Of a stretch of DNA of 9,067 nt, positions 1 through 6,500 are shown piece after piece. Each line of letters opens with the position of its first letter. Within the stretch, counting starts at the first letter, position 1. Both the position numbers and the translations under genes were made by a program. The notes under the pieces were generated by a model. The model made no database searches. It was given only the letters and a program-made list of their open reading frames with translations, and was not told the DNA's origin. This DNA is from CAYTLW01 sp964438735 (GTDB lineage: Bacteria > Myxococcota_A > UBA9042): contig CAYTLW010000201.1 of NCBI GenBank assembly GCA_964438735.1, positions 1 to 9,067 on the forward strand. Reading direction: 5' to 3'.

Positions 1-62
1 GCCGGTGGTCCATGACCATCGATCGACCAGTTCGCTGCTGGCCGGCGTTCCTGTCTGAAATC

Positions 63-83
63 CGAACCCGCGCAGCGGGTTCG
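63..83. terminator. Perfect 9-bp hairpin, possible terminator or repeat arm
   Basis: CGAACCCGC and GCGGGTTCG form a perfect 9-bp stem around a GCA loop. It lies about 205 bases beyond the stop of the EF-Tu-like gene in the direction of its transcription. Neither side has a T-rich tract, so a classical intrinsic terminator is doubtful. It may be a dispersed palindromic element. The structure is directly visible; its function is not. Confidence 0.35.
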
Positions 84-156
84 TCCAATGAACAATATGT
101 CAACTTTTATTCAGGGGTTGCGCGAGCAGATCGGGGGCCATTCGTCTTATCCCCTT

Positions 157-258
157 CACTTCAACGCGACCTTCAACCCGACCTCGGCGTGGGTCATCCA
201 GCAGCTGCGCGAGGCGTTCCCATTCGACACGGCCCCCCGCCACTTGATCTTCGACCGG
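157..258 (+). pseudogene. Remnant of an rve-type transposase/integrase
   Basis: About 34 codons read HFNATFNPTSAWVIQQL followed by REAFPFDTAPRHLIFDR. This is the conserved core of DDE integrase-fold transposases, where HFNVTxxPTxAW precedes a helix and the IFDRD motif supplies the second catalytic Asp. Neither the upstream catalytic region nor the downstream SPWQN...E block is present in any frame here. The match stops abruptly at 258, after which the bases are unrelated. An ORF from the ATG at 88 runs through it to 342, but its ends do not look like transposase. It is therefore a decayed, non-functional insertion-sequence fragment, convergent with the toxin operon. The exact IS family was not determined. 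Confidence 0.7.
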
Positions 259-287
259 AAAAAGGGAAAAGGGACGTATCTGACACC

Positions 288-563
288 CTACTCCGGTAGC
301 ACCTCGACGTGGCCCAGCGGCTCGGCGGCCTCGAAGAACTGAATCCGCATCCCGGCCGCGAAGGCGTGCCGCCGTACGAACCTGACGTTGACGACGGCTG
401 CTTCACCAGGCCGCAATTCAGACCGATCCTGAAGTTCGATCATACCAGACGCCAACTCACCTTCGCGGACGGCAAAGAGCGGGCGATAGCCGTCGTGGAA
501 CGGGGTTTGCCGCTTGCCTGCGCCGGAATACAGCGTGAGCATTGCCCTGACTCGGAAGCTCAT
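288..563 (-). CDS. Free-standing EF-Tu domain-3-like protein, probable immunity protein
   Basis: This gene encodes 91 residues and ends at TAG (290-288). The ATG at 563-561 overlaps the RHS stop as ATGA. The next in-frame ATG, seven codons on, would cut off the first beta strand, and no good Shine-Dalgarno is visible, so coupled translation from the first ATG is preferred. The protein matches the domain-3 barrel of EF-Tu along its length (GTP_EFTU_D3 family): KRQTPFHDGYRPLF corresponds to the GRHTPFFKGYRPQF segment, SGMIEL to TGTIEL, LRPGE to VMPGD, and GMRIQFFEAAEPLGHVEVL to the GLRFAIREGGRTVG end. It lacks the GTPase domain and domain 2 and has no signal peptide or membrane segment, so it should be a cytosolic single domain. 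It is not an EF-Tu gene fragment in decay: the frame is intact and has the ordered start and stop of a functional gene. A position directly behind an RHS toxin tail is where immunity genes sit. Neutralisation, perhaps by mimicking EF-Tu, is inferred. An alternative is an unrelated small beta-barrel accessory protein. Confidence 0.85.
   Translation of the reverse strand: MSFRVRAMLTLYSGAGKRQTPFHDGYRPLFAVREGELASGMIELQDRSELRPGEAAVVNVRFVRRHAFAAGMRIQFFEAAEPLGHVEVLPE
560..563 (-). promoter_or_regulatory. ATGA stop/start overlap coupling toxin and EF-Tu-like gene
   Basis: The TGA of the RHS gene (562-560) shares bases with the ATG of the downstream gene (563-561). The preceding bases on the minus strand show no strong Shine-Dalgarno. 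This arrangement usually means re-initiation by the terminating ribosome, so the small protein is probably made in step with the toxin. No separate promoter was recognised inside the toxin tail. Confidence 0.8.
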
Positions 564-3500
564 GGCATCACCGGGCTGTAGTTGAGCGGCGTGCTCGAAA
601 GAGATCCGAGGTTCTCCGCCGGAATGGAGACCGCATCCATGCCATCGGCCCGGAAGCGGTAGCTCTTGCCCATCACACTGTTCGGCACGTCGACCTTGAT
701 CAGGTGGTTCGGGACGCCGTCCAACTTGAAGTTGCCTTTGCCGAACTTCGCAGCGTCCTCCAAGCTGGTAGCGAAGAGCTTGCCGGTCTCGTAACCGCCG
801 TCCTTTGTGCGCAGGCCATGGGCAGCGATGTCGTCCAACTCGGCTTTGGAAACGGCACGGTAGAGGGTGGTGCTTCCTCCCCCCTTTGAGGCCTTCCCGG
901 CAGCCCGCGACATACGCCCCGCCTTCACCCCAACCGAGACCCCACCAGGAATAAACGGGATCGCCAGCGCAACCGCGTCCAGCCCGATGCCAACAACATC
1001 GAGCGCCGCGGCTCCCCAAGCGCCCGAACCGAGGCTGCCCCAAAGGCTCGCGAAGCCCACCGCAACCGAGAAGGCATCCCAGACGGTCTCGGCGCACAGG
1101 CCGCTGGGGTCGAGGTGGTTCACCGGATCCGACCCGACATAGCCCCACAGATTCGTATCCCCAGCCGCAAAGCCGATCGGATCCCGTCCTGTCCACCGCC
1201 CCACCTCCGGGTCGTAGTCCCTCGCACCGAATCGTACCAGCCCGGTGGTCGGATCCACCAGCCCGCCGGCATACCCGAAGGGCTGCCGCGACCAGCCCTG
1301 CGCGATCGTCTCCGACGTCACCACCCCCCAGGCGTCGTAGTCGTACTTCTCCTTCACCGCGCCGGTGGCCACGTCCACCACCAGCCGCACGCTGCCCAGG
1401 TGGTCATGCACCAGCCGGTACTTGCCCGTCACCACGCCCACATCGTTGTAGCGCAGCACGTAGTCCGGCACATGCCCGCGGGTGCCGTAGACGAAGCGCG
1501 ACCGCACATGCCCGGTCGAGTCGATCTCCGCGACCGGGTTCAGGGCGTCCTGGTACAGCCACCCCCGATCGAACGCCAGCGAAGGCGCGCCGACCGGATC
1601 GACAAGGCGGCCGATGCGACGACCGAGCCCGTCGACCACGTAATCCACCGTCGACCCGTTCGTCTGGCTCGCTCGCAGCAGGCTGCCGCCGTGATCGTAG
1701 ACGAAGCTCCAGTCGCCCTTGTTCAGCAGGCGCCCGTCGGCGCTCCAGGTGTGCGCCTTGTTGTTGTACTCGTAGACCCGGTCCTGGTCGTCGTAGCTGG
1801 CCGTCACCGTCACCGCGCCGGTGGTGGCCGAGGTTCGGTTGCTGCGATCGTCCCAGATCCACGTGGTCGCGGTGCCATTGTTGGTCGCCTGGCTCAGGCG
1901 GCCCGTGCTGTCGTAGCTGTACAGCCAGGTCGTGCTGATCACCTCGCTGCCGCTGACCACCCGCTTGGTGAGCCGCCCGAGGGAGTCGCGACTCCAGCCG
2001 ACAGCCTCCCAGTCCTCCCGGTAGATCGTCTGCCCGTCCCACTTGACCTCGTAGCTCGCCGGCTCCAGGAACGAGCTGTACGTCCACGTGGTCGTGATCG
2101 TCTTGCCGCCGTGGCTCATCGACGTGCCTGTCAGCAGCCCGCTGTCGGCGCTGCGGCTCAAGGTCAGGTCGCCGGCGACGGTCAACAGCCCGTCGTCGTC
2201 GTACGACAACGCGATCGCGCCGCCCACGTGAACGGGCGAAGCGGCCTTGTCGACCTTGCTGCTGACGAGCTGGAGGTTGTCATTCCAACCGAACGTCACC
2301 GTGCCGTTGACATCGTCGTGGCCGCTGTACTGCTCGGTCGCGGGCAGGAACCCATCGGAGGTGTACGCCAGGTGGACCTTGGCGGGCGCCGTGCCGACGT
2401 ACGGACCATTGATGGACGCCAGTCGGCCGATGGCCTCCCAGTTCGCGGAGTTGTTGGCGCCGTGCCAGGCCACCGTCGCCTGCACCGTGCCGCTGCCGGC
2501 GAGCACGTCGGGCAGGGTCAAGGTCGTCGGCCGGCCGGCGGCGTCGCGGCCAATCTGCACCACCGGAGCCGGAGCCGGACCAGGCAAGGTCACGCTGGTG
2601 AGCAGGCCGTCGACATCCCACGCCGGCGTCACCGCGTAGCTCGCCAGTGGAGAGACCACCGGCCACAGCTCGCTGGTCGGCCGGCCGTCGTCGTCGTAGG
2701 TGTAGCGATACTCCGGCTTGGCGTTCGACGCCAGCGGCGCCGGCGGTGTCAGCTTCGTCAACTGGCCGCCGAGGTCGTAGGACAGCTCCACCGGGCCCGC
2801 CGCGCCGGCGACGGAGATCCCCGTCACACGCCCGACCCCGTCGCGGCTCAGGGTCGCGCTGTCGCCATTGGGTGCCGTCACGCTGCTGAGCCACCCGGTG
2901 TTGGCCGCATGGCCCAGGGTGGTGGTGCGACAGGTCGCGCCGACACAGGTGGCGGCGGTCTCGAGCCAGCCGTTCTGCCCGTGGTAGGTGTACTGCGTGA
3001 CTGGCCCGACCGTCTGGTCTTGGGCATCCAGCAGGCGCCGCTGCACCACACGACCCTTGCCATCCAGCGTCGCCTCGGCCTTTCGGCCCACCGGGCTGGT
3101 GGTGGTCAGCGTGGCGCCGGCCTTGTCCCACACCAGCGTCCAGGTCTTGCCGTTGACCTTCGCCGTGCGCGTGACGGTGTCGATGTCCGCCGGCAGCACC
3201 TTGCCCGCCGGCGACACGACCTCGCTCGTCTGCACGATCATCTTGGCGCCAGCAGCCTGGTTGACCGAGCGGGGCGTCTGCAGGGTCACCTTCTGGGCCT
3301 GCGGCGCCTGCAGGCCGAAGCGCGGGCTGCCCTGGTACTCGGTGGTCAGCAACGTCTCATCGGGGGCCCTCGTGGTCGTAATGCGCGCGTCGTTCGCCTC
3401 GCTGACGGTCTCCAGCCCTGCCTTGTCGGTGTGGGTGCGCCTGGTGCTCGCCGCCAGCGACTCCGCCTTGTACTTGTCGGTCTTGTTGCCCTTGGTGGTG

Positions 3501-6500
3501 ACCGTGACCTCCCAGCCAGGCGGGTTTGTCGTGACCTGGCGCGCCAGCGACTTGAAGCCCCCCAGCGGCCGGGTGTCCTTGGTGAGCCTGCCGGTGGCGT
3601 CCCACTGAAAGGTCGTCGACTTGCCGAGCGGGTCGATGCGCCTGGTCATCAGGCCACCCGAGTCGTACTCGAAGCGCACCGCGCTGCCGTCGGCATAGAC
3701 CGCCTTGGCCAGGTAACCGGCGGCGTTGGTGTGCAACGTCGTCTGGTGGCCGAACGGGCTGGCGAACGCGGTGGCTCGTCCGGTGCCGTCGTAGCTGATC
3801 GTCGTCTGCAGCCCGGCGACGTCTGTGATGCTCACCAGCCGCCCGTAGGTCGCCTGGTCGTAGTCGAAGTCGAGCAGGGTCGCGCCGGTGGTGGCGTCGA
3901 CGGTCTTGTCGTGCAGGCCATCCTTGTCGAAGTGGTACAGCAGCGAGCCGTCCTCGGAAGGCACGATGATCGCCGCGCCGGACCAGCCCTGCATGGGTGA
4001 GCCGACACGCAGCAGTCGATGGTGGTCGACACCGGCCAGCTTCGCCTGGATGCCAGCATAGAGCACGCCATTGGAACCGAAGTGCACCGCGTCGCAGGCC
4101 AGCAGGTGCAGCCGGCTCGGCACTCCGCCCGTGACCCCGGCGAGCTGGTCATCGTCCGACAGGTGCGCCGTCTGACCAAGGTAGCGCCGGGTGGTGCCGT
4201 CGGGCTGCCGCCGCCAGACCGCTTGCGGTGACTGGCTGGCGTAGGTCCCACCGCAGTAGTAGAGGTTCCCCGCGCCATCGACGCCGACGCCGGTGACCGG
4301 CCGGTTCTGGCCCACGTCGACCTCGCTCTCGAGCATCACCCGCTGCAGTCGGCTATCCGGCAGCATCCGAAACATGTGCCCCTCTACCGTGCCGATCCAC
4401 AGGTCGCCCTGGCCGTCGAAGACCAGCGCCTGGGGCTGACCGATGGAGACCTCCGTGGCGACCCCCTCGGCGGGAATCCCCGTCGCATTCGTCGCCTCCA
4501 CCGAGCCGCCATCGCCGGCCACGGTGGTGATGTCGCCGTTGGCGTCGACGCGGCGCACCCGGCAATGGGCCGTGTCGGCCACGTACAAGGCGCCGTCGGC
4601 GCCAATGGCCAGGTCCGACGGGCCGTAGAGCGGCGCCGCCAGGGCCGGCCCGTTGTCGGTCATGTTGGTGTACTTGGCGTTGCCGTCGGTGCTGGCATGA
4701 CCGCCGGCGAGATTGGCGATCACCTCGATCGTCGGCGTCTGGAGCGACAGGTCGATGAGTCGAATCCGATCGTCATCCTGGGAGCCGGGGCTCTCAGCCA
4801 CGTACAGGCGCCGCCCGGCCACGGCCAGCGCCGACGGCGCGTAGAGCTTCACGCCCGTCGCCGGGTCACCCTGGCAATCGGCCACGGTCTGGCCGGCCCC
4901 GGGGCACGCGCCGCCGCCAGCGACCCGCTGCAGCACGCCGCTGGCCCCCAGGCTGTAGACCTCGGCGCCCTGGGTGAAGTACAGCGTCCCGTCGGCGGCC
5001 CGAGCGATGCCGTTGATGGTAGCGAGCTGCGCGCTGCGCGCCGCCGTGCCCTGCAACGATTGGCTGGTGCCACCGCCGGCCACGGTGCGCGACTCCCTGT
5101 CCAGCACCTCCAGCCTGCGAGCGCTCCCGTCACCGCGGAACAGCGTGTGCGAGCTCGGATCGTACGCGTGGTGCACATCGAGTCGCCAGCCGCTGAAGGC
5201 GCGATCGGCCCGCCACTGGCCCAGCCAAGTCTCCTCGCGGGTCCAGAGCGTCTGCGTGCGGCGCTCGGCGTTGAAGCTCGAGCTCGACACGGGCGAGGCC
5301 GTGCCGAACGCAGGAGGCAGTGCAAAGAGCGGCGGAGGCATGGAGAACGCTGCCCCGCCAGCCACCCGCGTCAGCAGGCAGGGTGCGCCCCCGGGCCACT
5401 CACACGCGTTGTTGTTGCTGCCGGGCGCCGGGACCTCCACGCAGGTGCAGCCCCGCGCCTCGACCTGACTCACCGTCGCCGGCACCACGCTGATCGCTGT
5501 GTACTGCAGCGCATAGGTCCAGCCGGTGCGAATCACCGCCCGGTGCGGGCCCTGGAGCAGGCGGCCGAATCCGTCCTTGCCATCCCAGTCGAGCACATGC
5601 GTGGCCCCCTTGGCGTCCAACGCGCTGTAGCTCGCTATGTTGCGCTGGCCGGCGACCTGGATCTCCAGCTCCACGCCACCGAGACTCGCCGGCAACGGAT
5701 CGGGCGCCAGCGGCACCTCGAGCCGCCGGAAGCGCTGCGCTGTTCCCGGCATGCGATTGCTGTGGTAACGCAGAGACAGGGTCGTGCCCGCTACCGGCAG
5801 TGACTCGCCGAGGGTCTGCCCTTCGCAGCCGATGATCGAGCCCCGCTGAATGCACTGCCCGTTGACCACACCGCCCGCGCTGGCGACCTGCGCAGGTTTG
5901 GGCTTCTTTGCGTCGCCGGGTGCCACCCAAGCGCCGCCGACATTCAGGTCCGGCGTGGAGAAGTGCGTCATGCGGTAGCGCCAGAGCGTCACGTTGCCGC
6001 TCGGGTAAAGCGCCGCGAGCTTCTGCCGCTCGTCGTCGTCGATGCCGAGCTCCAACAAGGTCGCCGCTGGCGACGTTTCGCCGGAACCATCGAGATCGAT
6101 GCCGGCCCGCCCGTTCACCGGGGCGAGGATCTTGACCACCTGGCCATTGGCTGCCTGGTCCCATGCGCCGGTCTGTCGATTGTAGACACCGACCGGCACC
6201 GCGGCGCCCACCGGCAGGCCGAGGAAGTTGTCGACGTAGCCGACCACCGCAGCCCTGGCCGGGTCGGCGTTGCCGAACACCACCTCGCTGGCGCCCTTGG
6301 CCAGCGCCTCGTCGATGCTCAGCTCAACGCAGTAGGTATATCGAGAGGCCGCGGGCAGCAAGGCGGGCATCCCCTTGGGGCCGTCCGCGCCCAGCGTGTA
6401 CTCCGTGATGCGCACGGCTCCGCTGGTCAGCGGCTGGTCAGCCTGGTCGGGCACCTTCATGGTCGCCGTCGTGCCCGCCGGGAAGAACAGCCTTGGCAGC

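Larger units (their letters stand above)
1..287. other. Intergenic stretch with insertion scar, no intact gene
   Basis: Beyond the stop of the EF-Tu-like gene no credible complete coding sequence is present. Two short plus-strand ORFs starting at 12 and 88 lack coherent protein signals apart from the transposase fragment at 157-258. The base composition is less GC-rich than the toxin gene, notably around 88-120 and 258-275, which fits acquired or decayed DNA. Confidence 0.6.

Noticed and set aside
270..288. Classical intrinsic terminator from GGGTGTCAGATACGTCCC plus the T-rich tract
   Set aside because: Only three terminal G-C pairs form before mismatches, so the stem is too weak to call.
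88..342. Intact 84-residue plus-strand gene
   Set aside because: Only its middle third matches a transposase core. The ends are unrelated, and the tail overlaps the well-supported EF-Tu-like gene on the other strand.
288..1196. Longer 302-codon minus-strand reading of the EF-Tu-like gene
   Set aside because: The part before base 563 overlaps the RHS core and toxin in another frame and has no protein-like signal. The EF-Tu similarity begins at the ATG at 563.
1115..4000. Plus-strand ORF of 961 codons antisense to the RHS gene
   Set aside because: It is rich in Arg, Val, Ala and His with no domain signal, and mirrors the GC-rich third positions of the RHS frame, which has unmistakable YD repeats. 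It is a composition shadow.
4376..5803. Plus-strand ORF of 475 codons
   Set aside because: Its composition is low in hydrophobic core patterns and it lies antisense to the NHL propeller and linker. No recognisable motif.
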